A DNA stretch of 64,000 nucleotides from Amoebophrya sp. A120 (taxonomy: Eukaryota > Sar > Dinophyceae > Syndiniales > Amoebophryaceae). The position numbers were made by a program, and so were the translations under genes. Every line of letters begins with the position of its first letter. The first letter of the stretch is position 1. The stretch lies in NCBI GenBank assembly GCA_905178155.1, contig CAJINV010000009.1, forward strand, positions 1,856,882 through 1,920,881, written 5' to 3'. The notes beneath the pieces were generated by a model. The model was given only the letters and a program-made list of their open reading frames with translations, was not told where the DNA came from and ran no database searches. Shown one piece after another: positions 10,045 to 21,313 of the stretch.

Positions 10045-11284
10045 TCACTCATCGAACCAACCGCCTCCTCCGCCATCACCGTCGCCGCCCCCGAACCAAG
10101 AGCTTTCCTCCTGGAAATAAGAGCCTCCGGCATCGTCCCCCGAAGCTGGTGGTGGGGACGGTGGCGCATCCGGTGGTGGTGTCTGTCCCTCCTGCGTGTG
10201 CGTGACCTGGAGATTTGTTCGATATTCATTTTCATGTTGTATCACAAGGTGGACAAGGACACTACACTACATGCCGATTTATGGAGCAGCTGCAGCTCGC
10301 CTTGCTGAAATCAGCCTCAGTAGAGGGAAAGTCGCGTCTATCGGATACAATAAGGTGGCTTCACAATCATAAAAATCTTTATCCCTGTTACCTCCATCGT
10401 TCGGGGTCCCATCACTGAGTCCATAGCCCGGTGCATCAGCGAGCTACCAAAGCCGAACGCCATGCCGTCAGCGATCGCGCCCATCAACCCGCCGCCCGCG
10501 CTCGGCGCGGCCGGAGCGGTCGTCTGCTGCTGCTGCGTCGCGAGAGGCTTGCTGGCGCCCAACGGCGTTACTTGGTTTGTTTGCGTATTCCACCAATAGG
10601 TTTTGCCACTGCCCGCCGGATCTTTTACCTACGAAAATATGCAAAAGATCGGCTTTCTTCTTCTTGTTCGTGGCTATACTGGGGTGATGCATTTTTAGTA
10701 TTTGCAGCTATCGTGTCAACCTGAATATAGAAAAACTACAAGCAACGAACTATGCTACAGTATCTTGTTCATAAGGTAGTTACTCAGGCAGTGGAAGCTG
10801 ACATCAAGGACATAGTAGACAACAAACTTCTCCTACAAGGACAAGGTACAAGGACACTAGCACTTTCACTTACTTCTTGCCATGGGTCCGCGGGGGGCGC
10901 CGCTGGTGGAGGTGGACTGGAAGGCGGCGGCGAGTCTGATTTTCGCGCGAAGCTCCGCTTGGAGATTTGATGAATATTGGTCGACAAAAGTCTATTCTCA
11001 AGATCCGTTGCGCGCACGTTGGATCTGCTGCAGGTTCCCCGCACGGCGAAATTGAGGCTTGTTGCGTCCGACTTTGCAGCAAGCGATGGTCGCGAACCTG
11101 GTACTAGAGCCATTTGATACCCACTTGATCTTCCATTCGATCGCGCGCCCTTTCGATCGAAGGCTGAAGAGGACGCACTTGGCGAAGCAGAACTGCAAAC
11201 GCTGGAGTAGCACCGCGCCATCGAAGTGGCTGAGCGAACGCAGCCGCTCATTGCCGAATGTCTGCTGTTCTTGGCTATGATCAT
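10045..11284 (-). CDS. WW-domain protein with Gly-rich tail, probably mitochondrial
   Basis: Exons 11284-10874, 10628-10392 and 10206-10045 join in frame (all phase 0, GT-AG introns of 245 and 185 bp) to give 269 residues. The N terminus is rich in Ser, Arg and Ala with few acids, like a mitochondrial targeting peptide. The first splice falls inside a WW domain: W135 in DPWQE, then VKDPAGSGKTYWWNTQTNQV with YWWN and P159, which would bind proline-rich ligands. A Gln and Ala stretch follows, then a Gly and Met-rich amphipathic segment (GGLMGAIADGMAFGFGSSLM) resembling the glycine-rich helix of CHCHD2-type proteins, but without the CX9C pair. The tail ends in Gly and Asp with WFDE. WW is firm; the compartment is inferred. 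Confidence 0.8.
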
Positions 11285-11411
11285 TTTTCGAACTACAACT
11301 TTACTCTTCTATAAAAAACTACAAGTTACTAGAGCTACTTGACTACTCCAACCTACTAGGTCCAAAGACCAGCGTCAGCAATTACGTATACCACAAAAAA
11401 ATCGAAGAGAG

Positions 11412-12063
11412 ATGTCAGAATGTTCGATGACGTTGTTCTACTACACTAAAAAGGAGTTGAAGGCTACATGGAGGAGCCCTCATCTGAGTGATCTTCTCAA
11501 GCTACCAATTGTACCATCATCGCAAGATCGGGCACGGGGATAATAAATAACTAAGTAAATGATCAGGCTCTACAAACTAAAGCAGGGCACTCAAATCTTC
11601 TGGATCGATGTATGTCGCCTGGTGTGCCTGTTTCTTGTATTACCGCAGCATCGTCGTTTTACCCTTGATCTTGAAGGAAAAAGGAAACCGATGGATATAC
11701 CACGTATTTGTCTGATGTCAAAATTATGAAAAGGACACCAATGCTCATACATCCTCGTCAACGATCTTGGCGGGGCGGGAGTATCAAAACAAAAACCACC
11801 TCAACATCATGTGGAACACTTCATCTACTACAACTCATCTGTTGCCCAACAGGACTTTTACTTGAGGTTCCGCGGAAGCGGTGCCTGGGTCACTCGTTTT
11901 TATATTTACGCTGAAGTTAGAAACGCAGCCTGTACCTTGTTTGTCTGCATCATGCAGCTTTGCTTATGTCGTGTATGGGTTTACTTTTTGTTTTTTTTTG
12001 GCTTTCGGCGTTCGCGTTTTCAGACGCTGGACGACGCTCAGGTGCAACAGATCATGAAATGCT
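11412..12063 (+). CDS. possible plus-strand multi-exon gene, uncertain
   Basis: Three short frames in the same direction look more protein-like than their surroundings: 11412-11543 (starting MSECSMTLFYYTKKELKATW), 11559-11729 (containing QGTQIFWIDVCRLVCLFLVL) and 11734 to about 11935 (containing HHVEHFIYYNSSVAQQDFYL). A short final piece after a CAG at about 12020 ends TLDDAQVQQIMKC. The junctions are not established and I recognise no family. If real, it would be the only plus-strand gene in the window; it may also be a decayed fragment. Confidence 0.2.
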
Positions 12064-12193
12064 GACACCTTAGTTGCCGGTTCCTCGCCAATTTTCTTTT
12101 TGATTCGTTTGATTTTGAGTTGAAGTTGTTCTTGACACTGTGCTCATTTTCTACTGCACTCATGTGTTGAGTTCATGTCTACTTCACATGCTC

Positions 12194-12508
12194 TCATCCG
12201 TTTGCTGATGGCGAAACCAGGAGTACAGCAGAAACTGCGGAGGACAGCAACGGATCAGCGAGGTCCTCGTCGTGCCTATACCGGTCCTCCTCTTCAGCGC
12301 TGGCACTTTCTGCAATTGTGGTGGAGTCGTCGTCTTCGTCTCTTGCGACTGCTGCTGCTCTGTCCAGTTGCCAAGGTGCCAGGCTCGTTTCTCTCGCGGA
12401 TAAAGCTGGGCCGTGTACCTCGGGCGCTTTGAACCAGGAGGAAAGCCACAGAAACGCGGCGCCAACCTCGGCACCCAACACGATCAGGGACACTTCAACG
12501 ACGGGCAT
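12194..12508 (-). CDS. small single-pass membrane protein candidate
   Basis: A 104-residue frame from an ATG beginning with a hydrophobic segment (VVEVSLIVLGAEVGAAFLWL) able to act as a signal anchor, followed by an acidic, Ala-rich tail (RDEDDDSTTIAESASAEEED). No family is recognised. It could be a first exon, since the end runs to a GTTTCG donor-like site, but no second exon was found. Confidence 0.35.
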   Translation of the reverse strand: MPVVEVSLIVLGAEVGAAFLWLSSWFKAPEVHGPALSARETSLAPWQLDRAAAVARDEDDDSTTIAESASAEEEDRYRHDEDLADPLLSSAVSAVLLVSPSANG

Positions 12509-13588
12509 CGTCTTCCTCTTCGTCGTGATAGATTGGTAAGGCTAATTTACACGGGTTTTCATCATTTTATGCTGACAAGGGGCGGAGCGAGGAGCGAGAG
12601 TGACGAAGACAATACGCTATACGCAAAAGGGCAAGTCCGAGCACTATACTAACTCAGCTGGGAGTGACGTTAAGTTGGGGATATAGGTTCTGCTAATGCT
12701 CCTGCGCTTCATCAAACTTGACGAGGCCGATAGAATCCTAATACTTTCATCATATTGATGGCATTGGGACACTAAGTAACACGTCTAGCGCTACTAGGTA
12801 TAGGTTGTTGGTCTTGTCGCTCGATTATCTACTTGGTTTCGTGTAGTTGATGATGTCAATCCGAGGAGCAACTTCTACATTTTCAACCGACAGGAACGGG
12901 TCTCGACCATCAACCGAATCCAAACACTACGAAGCAGTCCATACGACCGAGGAGAAGTGCGTGCGTTATCTCGTCCTTCCAGGTAATCGAGGAAGAGAGC
13001 GACGACGTGTCCAAAGGCAAATACCGATCTAGTATCAGCTCCTGTAGTTGCACCGATTTTTTGACGCTTACGATTGTGACGTGAGCTGCGCTGACTTCTT
13101 TTTGAAATTGAAGGCAACCGCCCACACGACGACACGGCAAAGTCAGAGCACTTGTTGGACGGAGACTTGAACTCCAGGAGCGAGCAGCTGCACTGTGTCT
13201 GAAAGAGATGCCTTCTTCCACAAAAAAAGTTGTCTCTTCGTGGTGTTCATTTTTCAAAACAGCAAAATGCCTTAGCCTTTCATTTGGGTACGAGATCATC
13301 TGTGCGAACGCGAGGCAAAAGGTAAAAGAATTGTACAGGATTGAAAACTGCAGCAGGTGAAATTCCAATTGCAATTCCATCCATGTCATGTGTTGGCCGT
13401 CCAAAAATCTAGCCATCATCGTCATCGGTATTAGTTTTTGTTTTTCATCGTCGGCTCGTCTTTCTCTATGTTGCTGTTAGGTCGTGGTATTGTGCCAGGA
13501 GCACGAAGAGGAACTGGGCCAATGTCAAAAAATTTCTTGCGGTTGCTCCAGAGGAACAGAAGATGGCAAGTTTTGTCTACGGCTATAC

Positions 13589-15035
13589 TCAGTTTGTGTT
13601 CGCTTTTCCGTGCTTTGACATTAGGTACTCCCCCGCAATGACCATGGGGTACTTCGTGCTTCCATCACTCTCGCGACAACTTGGGAAAGTCTCAATCGCC
13701 GCGTCCTCGTTAGCGTTGAAAAAAAACGCCACACTCTGTCGCCGGTTGGACACGTTCGGGCGGATTAACGGCGGTGCTACCTGTGGGTGACATGCCATAA
13801 ACATATAAGCAATAAATCGACGCAGAACAAGAGACGAAGCAGCACAGCCACAGGCATGTCAGAAATCAATTCGAAATAAGAGCACTTTTATGCTGCAAAA
13901 ATTCTCTAGTTTGTACCACTTGATGCACTGTAGATTTCCACTTGTCGTTGGTCCACCGCATCATTAAGTCTCCGATGTTGACCACGAACGCGTTGCCGCA
14001 GGCGCTGGGCTTCACGTTGACCCAGGACTTGGTGAACTCGTTCCGGACCTGCAGGCCCCCGGTCTGGTCCTGTTTCAGGATTGTCAGGATTCCGTAGTCC
14101 GTGTGCGGACTGGCGCGCAGTTTGTTCGGCTGGTACTGGTCTAGGTGCGGGTAGTTCAGCAAGCGGCACGCGCTCTGGTGCTCGTCCACCTTGTTGAGAA
14201 ACCAATTCACGTCCGGTAACTCCAGTGCCATGGCAAAAACCTGCAGCAGCTTCTTCGCCAGCAGAAACATCGACTCGTAGTACGTCTCGCACGCCTGTTG
14301 AAACGAAAGATCCGACGAGAGATCGAGGACGTTGTTCTCGGCACTGCCACCCTGTGCAGCCCCCTGCTGGAACAGTTCTTGGCGCGGAAACTTGAAGGGA
14401 CGGAAGCTTTTGTGGAGCGTGAAATTGAAAGTCTCTTTCATGTCCGGCTCCGGCTTTTGCAGCTTGGCAGGTGGCTCAACGTGATCCGTCTTCGTCCTTT
14501 TCGCAGGCTTTTCTAGTTCATCCACGGACGCGGGCGATCTCTCGTCGCCAGTTGATGGGCAGTTCAAGTTCTCCTTTGTAGTATCCTTTATTTCGTCCTC
14601 CTTGCTGTCAGCTACTTGCTCCGTTTCATGCCAGCCTTTCGCGAGAATCTCCGCAGCCTCGTAACCGTACGGGTAGGTGGGTGTCATGGGGGTTTCGTTT
14701 TTTGATTCCTCTGGTAAATCGAAGAAGTCCTTGCTTTTCGCGAACATATTCTTCACGATAGTCTCCTCGACCCCGTGGCCAACAATTTGAAAAAAACCTA
14801 CGGTCTCCATGGTGTGTCGCATCTTCTGCACCAACTTTTGCACGTCGGCCGACTCCAGAAGAGCAGCCTCTTCTGTACTAAACATCGGAGACAGGTCCAG
14901 TGTTGGCACAAAGGCCTCGGTGGAAGAGCCGGGGCAGGGCGCTGATTTGTTCACATCTGCCTCAGCTGAGACCACTGTCATCTTGTCCACCTCCTCAGCG
15001 GATGAGGCTGGGTGGGCCACAACCGAAATCGTCAT
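13589..15035 (-). CDS. 2-oxoglutarate/Fe(II)-dependent dioxygenase, isopenicillin-N-synthase fold
   Basis: Two exons, 15035-13920 and 13780-13589, join at phase 0 through a 139-bp GT-AG intron to give 435 residues. The N-terminal DIOX_N-type region (VPTLDLSPM, then TVGFFQIVGHGV) begins near residue 43. Iron ligands are visible as HTD (H311, D313) and the distal H371 in STVHQ. The 2-oxoglutarate-binding arginine is R386 in NRRQSVAFFFN (RxS), encoded in exon 2, so the intron separates the last iron ligand from the co-substrate site. An 85-residue acidic, Lys-rich insertion (residues about 135-220) interrupts the fold. All catalytic residues are present, so an active enzyme is expected. The substrate cannot be told. 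Confidence 0.92.
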
Positions 15036-15958
15036 GATAAAAAGTAAAAGTTCGTTTTAGCGAGAGGTATACGTATAGTACCACTGTTGAAGAAAAAAAT
15101 GAAAATCACATCAACAAAGTAGTAGATAATCAAAGGAAAATCCGAATAGGGAAGGAAGTGCTAGTTTGCAGTTCTACTTCAACCTTTTTATTTTTTTGTG
15201 TAGCTCGGTGCGTTAGTTGCTTAATGCCTGATAATGAAGAACATAAACAAAGCGTCTCGTTCTCGAGAACGATGACGATCATGCTTGCACCACGATTTTT
15301 GCTGCCTTTTTAGAGATCGGCGGGTTGTCCTAAAGAAATAGGAACGACTTGATTACGCTGCCGCAAGCATTCATGACGCAAAAGTAAGTAGAGAGCCGCA
15401 CGACGATCGGATAGTTGAGCTCGAGCTCGAGATCACGCGAACCGAAAGTATTGACACACTTCCAAAATACCAGCTCAACTTGCTTCCGGATCACACTCGT
15501 CATACTCGTTTGATCTTAGAAGCAGCCTCCGCTGGGGTACCACTCGCGTGGATCCAATGCGATCTTCCTTGTTCGTGAACGTGAAGATCGCTTGGTCGTT
15601 TCTTTTCTACTACATCACACGAAGACCGACATGAAGATGACGGTTGCCTCAATAGAGCATGAGCAGCGATTTAGCTGTACATTCTCAGCGATGTTGTGCT
15701 GAACCTGAAGGTCAAAAACTTACTTAGATATAGATGTTCATGTTGTTGGCACAAGAAAAATGAAACGGTCGTCTTTCATCCGAACCAAAAATTACGAGAA
15801 CCTCGGCAATGAATTTCGTCACTGCAAAGTGGACATCCGATTGCGACTGTGAAGGAGGGTGATCAATCCAGTTCCAAAGAAGTCTGCAACGACTGCTTTC
15901 ATGATTTTTTGCCAAAAGTGTATATTCATATTGAATTCAACGCGATTGTTTCGGAAGA
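15036..15958. other. intergenic, no gene seen
   Basis: About 920 bases between the dioxygenase and kinase genes. Only short frames with no family resemblance. Confidence 0.5.
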
Positions 15959-17731
15959 TCAGCACCAGGCTCGAAAAGCCTCCTGACATGCATCGTATGT
16001 GACCGTGCTCATTACTTTCGCGAAGTTATTGGATTTTCCGTTCGCGTGCGCACAGATCTCGTCCTCTTCCGAGTCGGAGTAATACTCGAAGTTACTCGTG
16101 TCCTCTTCGCTCTTCAAAGTTGGCAGGAAGGGTGGCTCCAGCTTCTTCGCCAGCAGCTGCTGAAAATACCTCTCCCCGCTGATGATCACGGAGGTTTTAT
16201 TTGTTTCGACGGAGGTCGAGGTCATGGGCTTGTGGTCTCCGACGCAGACGCTCTTGTTGTCTTCTGGAGAATTTTTTGTGCTAGTGCTTGTTGTAGAAGA
16301 AACAAGCTCCTCTTCGAGCACCATCGTGGTGAAGAACTTGTGCGGCACGAGCTGTTTGTGCGTCCATCGTTTTCCCGGGTCGGCGCAGAGCAGGTGCTGG
16401 ATGATGTCTCGGGCAGATTTTTCCGACTTTAGGAAGGATGGAAACCGCACTCTTTCCCGTCCCAGGAGTTTCTGGTAGATGTTCAGTGGGTAGGGAATCT
16501 TTGCCGCGGCCTCTTGATGCTTTTTCTGCCGTGGCTTGTTGTCTTGTTTACTCAGTGGTGGCGAGCTCGCACTTTTGCTCCCGTCCTCGTCGCGACCATC
16601 GACTCCAGGGGGTATGTCCTCCCTGTTTTCGTCAGAACTAGAGGAACTTTCCTCGCGGAACGGCGCGTTCCCGGTGAGCATTTCGAACAGAAAAACACCG
16701 AGGCACCACCAGTCCACGGCGCAGTCGTGACCCTGGTTCAGAAGAATCTCGGGGGCGATGTATTCCGGGGTGCCCACAAAGGATTTTGTCCGGCTGGTCC
16801 GAAATGAGGAGAGTACTACCGGCTCGCTGGCGGTAGATGAGGGCCTGGTAGAGCTCGCTGATGTTGGAGACGACTTCTTGCCGGACGAAGGTCCGCGGTT
16901 TTGATTCGAATTGTTCAGGATTCGCTTGTTCTGAGCAGTGCCGTCGAGCTCCTGACTTGTCCGGCCGTGCAGCTGATTCATCGTGCCAAAATCACCCCCT
17001 GGAGCACCCCCATTAGAAGGCGCCAGACATGCGTCGAGTAGTTTTGCGGCACCGAAATCCGCGAGCTTCAGATACCCGTCGTGAGCGAGCAACAGGTTCT
17101 CGGGCTTCAGGTCCCGGTACACGATGCGTTTGTCTACGTGCAGGTACTGGAAGGCCGCGACGATGCAGCCGGCGTAGAACCGCGCGACCGGGGCGATCAG
17201 CCGCCCGCGCTGCCGCAGGTGGAAGAAAAATTCGCCCCCGCGGACAAACTCCAGAACAAAGTAGACGTTGCGGTTCGTCTGAAAAACCCCGTACAACTCG
17301 ACGAGAAAGGGGTGCGTCAGTTGCGACAACAAGTCGCGCTCGCAGTAGGCCTGCTTCGTCTGGTTTTGCTTCACCAGCTTTTGCTTCTGCAGCGACTTTA
17401 AAGCGACAATGCGATTTCCGTGCTTCTTCGATTTCGCGAAGTACACCCGCCCGAAAGCGCCGATTCCCAGCGTCGTGCCGATTTCAAAGTCCGCCAACGT
17501 GAAATCCGTCTGTAGCACTTTCCTCTTGCTCGTGTTCTTTGCGGAAAGCGAAAGCATGTCCTTGCCCCTGCTAGAAGTACTGGAGCTACTGGACGAAGTC
17601 GCAGAGGCAGAAACCGCGGATGTTGCAGCTCCTGCAAAGGTAGCTGAGTCCTTGTTGTGAGGAGACGAGGAGCTGGTGCTACGGTCCGAAGCAACCGCCA
17701 CTGCCCGCGTGGGAGTTGTTTGAACGACCAT
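15959..17731 (-). CDS. AGC-family Ser/Thr protein kinase, PKA-like
   Basis: The start is the ATG at 17731, giving 590 residues; the frame upstream lacks another ATG. A Ser-rich leader of about 75 residues precedes the kinase domain. Visible motifs are the Gly loop LGIGAFGRV (about 88-96), VALK lysine (about 112), YRDLKPEN, DFG (225-227) and GTPEYIAPE (APE 326-328). The YRD and GTPEYIAPE signatures and the C-terminal FEYYSDSEEDE resemble the AGC group, especially cAMP-dependent kinase. All catalytic residues are present. Oddities are a low-complexity insertion that stretches DFG-to-APE to about 100 residues instead of about 25-30, and a second insertion of about 60 residues after GNAPF. The end (EAFRAWC) vaguely recalls a hydrophobic motif. 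Regulation by cAMP is not shown. Confidence 0.92.
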   Translation of the reverse strand: MVVQTTPTRAVAVASDRSTSSSSPHNKDSATFAGAATSAVSASATSSSSSSTSSRGKDMLSLSAKNTSKRKVLQTDFTLADFEIGTTLGIGAFGRVYFAKSKKHGNRIVALKSLQKQKLVKQNQTKQAYCERDLLSQLTHPFLVELYGVFQTNRNVYFVLEFVRGGEFFFHLRQRGRLIAPVARFYAGCIVAAFQYLHVDKRIVYRDLKPENLLLAHDGYLKLADFGAAKLLDACLAPSNGGAPGGDFGTMNQLHGRTSQELDGTAQNKRILNNSNQNRGPSSGKKSSPTSASSTRPSSTASEPVVLSSFRTSRTKSFVGTPEYIAPEILLNQGHDCAVDWWCLGVFLFEMLTGNAPFREESSSSSDENREDIPPGVDGRDEDGSKSASSPPLSKQDNKPRQKKHQEAAAKIPYPLNIYQKLLGRERVRFPSFLKSEKSARDIIQHLLCADPGKRWTHKQLVPHKFFTTMVLEEELVSSTTSTSTKNSPEDNKSVCVGDHKPMTSTSVETNKTSVIISGERYFQQLLAKKLEPPFLPTLKSEEDTSNFEYYSDSEEDEICAHANGKSNNFAKVMSTVTYDACQEAFRAWC

Positions 17732-18505
17732 GACTATATGTGCATCCACCAAGATCAGATTCTTTCAGATAAACACTTTTTTCTTTGGTGTAATGTCGTC
17801 AGGGTGGCGGTGGTCCGCTATGTTCTATGAGAATCCAAGCACGGTGAGAATGCCACATAGAATGACACATGTCTTTTGAACGACCACCAAATCTTCACGC
17901 AAGCCATCAACTCTTGGAACGATGACACTTCTAGTGGTACCAAACAGGAAGCGGAAGCGGAACCAATCGTAGTGAATTTTCACAACACTTTTTCTTGTCG
18001 GGACCGGAACAAAAATTATTTCCACGACGGAGCAACATTCAAGGCAAAGTTTGGCGCTACGCTGCTGCCGTAATTTACATGATCAGATACATATGATCAG
18101 AATTTCAACTGTTCTTGCTAAAAGTAGAGAAGGAAAACAACAAAATTATTTCGATACGTTGTCCTAAAACGTGCCTATCCATATCGTAGCTGATGACAAC
18201 ATTGTTGTTGCAGCTTCTGTTGAAGGATCTCCAGCGGATTTTTCGGAACAATGAATGTATGAGTGTCACCTGCACAACTTCAACTCCCATCGTCACACGG
18301 CACCGACCAGATTGTCATCATCCGTCGCGAAACCACTTTCAAACATGTGTACTTTCTGTGTGACGCTAAGAAAACTTGTTCTGGTTCTGAAACTACAATC
18401 ATGAGCTCTCAAATTTATGAAGAAACTTTTGCTAGTCACGCACTTGTCTCGCAGTCTCATTCTCATTTTTTGACAAGATGAGTATTAGTATTTGAATTTT
18501 CGATT
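17732..18505. other. intergenic, no gene seen
   Basis: About 770 bases between the kinase start and the stop of the next gene. No coding frame or repeat recognised. Confidence 0.5.
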
Positions 18506-21313
18506 TCAATGAAAGCGCTGCACGAGGTCGGGACAGACGCTCTGCTTGATTTCAAAAAGTTCTTGCTGCAGGAAATTTTCCGAGAAGCGGTGTTTGTCTC
18601 GCTGTCCCTGTACCAAATCGTGGTCCGCCTTCGTTTCTTCGTCGTAGTCTGGGTGGAATTTCCGAACCCAGGGCACCGCCGACAGTGCGAACTCAGTTCG
18701 GTTCAACACACAGCTGTCAAAGTAATCGGAGGTGACCGGCGTCGTTGTCGTTGTGTCAGTGTCGCCGAAAGAATGCAAAGATCTTGGCTCCTGCCTAGAA
18801 GTTTCTCCTGCTCGTTCGCATCCACCTGCAGATAATTTCCCTCTTGCGTTTTCTCTTCGGGAGGCATGTTGATGACCGTCCTCGTCCAAGAGCTCTGACA
18901 GGGCGTCGAAAAGGTTCACACCATGCCCTTGCACGAAGTCAACCACGACACTTGTATCCTCTGCCATATACTGCCGATGCAGCTCCGCTGCCTTGAGTTC
19001 CATCGCCAGGACACGGGGCAGCGTCAGGGTGTCCACGATGCGGCTCCGGTGCCGGTGCTCCTCCTCGCGAAGATAGTGCTCATGTTGTTGTGTGGACCTG
19101 GACGCAGCGCTCCCGGAGTGGTTTTTGCTGGTGCTGCTGAACAGTCGATTGACGTTTTGCTGGTCGCCAGCCATTTTGACAGTATCCAACCTTGCTTGGT
19201 GCGCTTTCTGTATCAGGACCCAGTTCAACGCGAAGGTGAATTTTTGGCGCGCCAGTTCCGCTTGTTCTTGCTGGATGCAAACACCACCACTAAATGACTC
19301 CTCACTCCCTGCTTTCCGAAAGGTCTCTTGATCGCTGCTGTCCCCGAACTCACCGCCTTTTTCTGTTTTTATGTCCAACGTCGCCGTATTTTTCCGGTCG
19401 GGATGAATTATGTCGAATCGGAATTTTTCGTCTTCTCGGAAGTACCGCATACAGCTGGTTACGAAGGACAAGGCGTCCTTTGTCGCCGCGGAAGTGACGT
19501 GATGATCCGCAGCGCTCTCTCCCATCGTGCCGCTGATTGCCGCGATTGCCTCGCGCTGCCACGTATTCACCTGGCGTCGCCAATCAAATTTCGCTGTCCT
19601 GGGCGTCGTGGGCGATACCCTGCTTGCAGATGACTCATCCCCACCTCCTGTATTAAGGCTGTTCTCCGGGTGCGCCTGGCCATCTTCCTCCCGTCGAACT
19701 TCCTGCTGCTCATCGTGGTGGTCGTCGTTGCTATCGTCCACGTCTGCTTTCCTCGCCAGAGAAGCTCGCGCTGAAGGTTGTTCCGTGTCGGATTCGTTCC
19801 CAGCGGTGTTGCGCATGATTCGTGAAATGAGTGCACACCGGCGCTTGAACCACGGGGAGGCCTCTGGCAGTTCGAGAAAATGCTCCTTCAGCAGCAGCCT
19901 CCCGTCTTGCTCCGTCGTGGCGAACGCGATTTTCTCCGCGCACAGCTGCAACAAGTCAAACGCGTCCTGCCCGGCGATCCAGTACTTGGCGAGATTGGCG
20001 TACACACTGTCCGCTCCCTGGAGTTCCAGGTTGGACAGCGCGCAAAATTTCGCGACCGAATTGCTCGCGAGCAGCAGCGACAAGCCCCCGAGTAGCGGTT
20101 TGGCGTGCAGGTCGGGGAAGCGGACCTTGGTGCTCCTACTGGCGCAGGAATACTCGCTGAAGAACAGCGTGGCAACGCCCTCCTGGAGCACGTAACCGGG
20201 AAAGTGTGTGAGCAGCGGTTTGCGGTAGTCGGCAATAGTCAACGTTAGCTCCTGAAAGTGCTTCAGAAACGTTCGAATCACCAGCGAAGAAGTGCTCGTG
20301 ACAGCGGCGGGACGTGGTCCTGTAGAGCCATCTTCTTCCACATTCAAGGCAGCAACAGACGGGTCGTACGACGAGGAATCCTCAACGTCGTCGACTGGAG
20401 GACCTCCGTTCGTAATCGTAGTTTCGGGAAAGGCGGTGCCAGTGCTTGACGAGATTCTAGGTTTGCGCACTGTTGACCAATAGCCATGCCTTCTGTGTTT
20501 TATTTTGTCGCGCTGTTCGGCAGCAGAAAGCAGCAGCAGGTCGAACTCCGAGAGCCCTTCAAAGACAAAGCCGGCGTGCTCGAATTCCGCCCCGAGCAAG
20601 TGTTTTCGACGCTCGCACGTTTCGATCGTATCATCCATGTTGTGTGTGAGGCACACAAACCGTTTTGTGGTGTTTACCTCGAGATCGCGCAGTTTTGTGA
20701 TCAGCAGGTTCACGCTCGGCAAGTCAAGACCCACCTTCGTCGAACACTGGCTGGTCCGAAACGCGTCTGTCGGCGCGTTCAGGACGAGATACCCCATTCC
20801 CACGTTGTTGCGCTCCAGCACCACCCGTTGCATCGCCGCGTCGTCGAAGTAGCGCTGCTCTCGACGAGAAGCGAACAGGGGGTCTTGTGGGTAGACGAAG
20901 TGTACAGTTGGGTCCTCTTGTGCGTGAAGTTGCTCCGCGCTTGAATGATCGTGTGAAAAACCGAGCTGATCATGGTGTCTTCCCCGGGCATTCAAAGTTG
21001 CTTGGCCGTACGAGTGGCGCACGCGCGCGTCGTAGTAGCGACTGCTCAAAAGCCTCGTCTTCGTATAAAAGCTGCGATAGGCGGTTGCGGCGCACGATTG
21101 ACGTAATCTTCGGTCGTGGTGGTGCTCGTCGTTCTTGTTTTCCACTACGTAGTTATTGGGCTGCTGTAACGCCATTGTCACAATACGGCCCTGGTGCTCG
21201 TGCAACAACTGCCGGTAAACGCCTGCGTTGGCCAATGTAGTCGTCGTGTTTGCACGAAGCGAATGACCACCTTGATAGCGGCCAACGACAGATGTCGGCG
21301 GCCGAGACGGCAT
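18506..21313 (-). CDS. divergent enoyl-CoA hydratase / HIBCH-fold protein
   Basis: The first in-frame ATG (21313) gives 935 residues; the frame stays open to 21397 from a TTG only. The N terminus is basic and Ser/Arg-rich, suggesting mitochondrial import. The central region follows the crotonase, ECH_2 (3-hydroxyisobutyryl-CoA hydrolase) pattern: MGYLVLNAP, DLPSVNLLITKLRDLE, ADYRKPLLTHFPGYVLQEGV, then FPDLHAKPLLGGLSLLLA and a helical part (LELQGADSVYANLAKYWIAG). The C-terminal part (DSCVLNRTEFALSAVPWVRK) fits the end of that family. The oxyanion-hole glycines are not seen (LQEGV replaces GGG), and long acidic inserts are present, so a structural role like mitoribosomal mS47 is as plausible as catalysis. 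The fold is likely; the function is inferred. Confidence 0.75.
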   Translation of the reverse strand: MPSRPPTSVVGRYQGGHSLRANTTTTLANAGVYRQLLHEHQGRIVTMALQQPNNYVVENKNDEHHHDRRLRQSCAATAYRSFYTKTRLLSSRYYDARVRHSYGQATLNARGRHHDQLGFSHDHSSAEQLHAQEDPTVHFVYPQDPLFASRREQRYFDDAAMQRVVLERNNVGMGYLVLNAPTDAFRTSQCSTKVGLDLPSVNLLITKLRDLEVNTTKRFVCLTHNMDDTIETCERRKHLLGAEFEHAGFVFEGLSEFDLLLLSAAEQRDKIKHRRHGYWSTVRKPRISSSTGTAFPETTITNGGPPVDDVEDSSSYDPSVAALNVEEDGSTGPRPAAVTSTSSLVIRTFLKHFQELTLTIADYRKPLLTHFPGYVLQEGVATLFFSEYSCASRSTKVRFPDLHAKPLLGGLSLLLASNSVAKFCALSNLELQGADSVYANLAKYWIAGQDAFDLLQLCAEKIAFATTEQDGRLLLKEHFLELPEASPWFKRRCALISRIMRNTAGNESDTEQPSARASLARKADVDDSNDDHHDEQQEVRREEDGQAHPENSLNTGGGDESSASRVSPTTPRTAKFDWRRQVNTWQREAIAAISGTMGESAADHHVTSAATKDALSFVTSCMRYFREDEKFRFDIIHPDRKNTATLDIKTEKGGEFGDSSDQETFRKAGSEESFSGGVCIQQEQAELARQKFTFALNWVLIQKAHQARLDTVKMAGDQQNVNRLFSSTSKNHSGSAASRSTQQHEHYLREEEHRHRSRIVDTLTLPRVLAMELKAAELHRQYMAEDTSVVVDFVQGHGVNLFDALSELLDEDGHQHASRRENARGKLSAGGCERAGETSRQEPRSLHSFGDTDTTTTTPVTSDYFDSCVLNRTEFALSAVPWVRKFHPDYDEETKADHDLVQGQRDKHRFSENFLQQELFEIKQSVCPDLVQRFH

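Larger units (their letters stand above)
11285..13588. other. gene-poor stretch with weak candidates only
   Basis: About 2.3 kb between two firm genes. Possible plus-strand exons (11412-12063) and a minus-strand single-pass frame (12194-12508) are listed separately at low confidence. A minus-strand frame of 171 codons at 12910-13425 lacks coding character. Nothing else stands out. Confidence 0.4.

Noticed and set aside
12910-13425. 171-codon minus-strand frame
   Set aside because: No recognisable domain, start context or neighbours; composition resembles other non-coding frames here.
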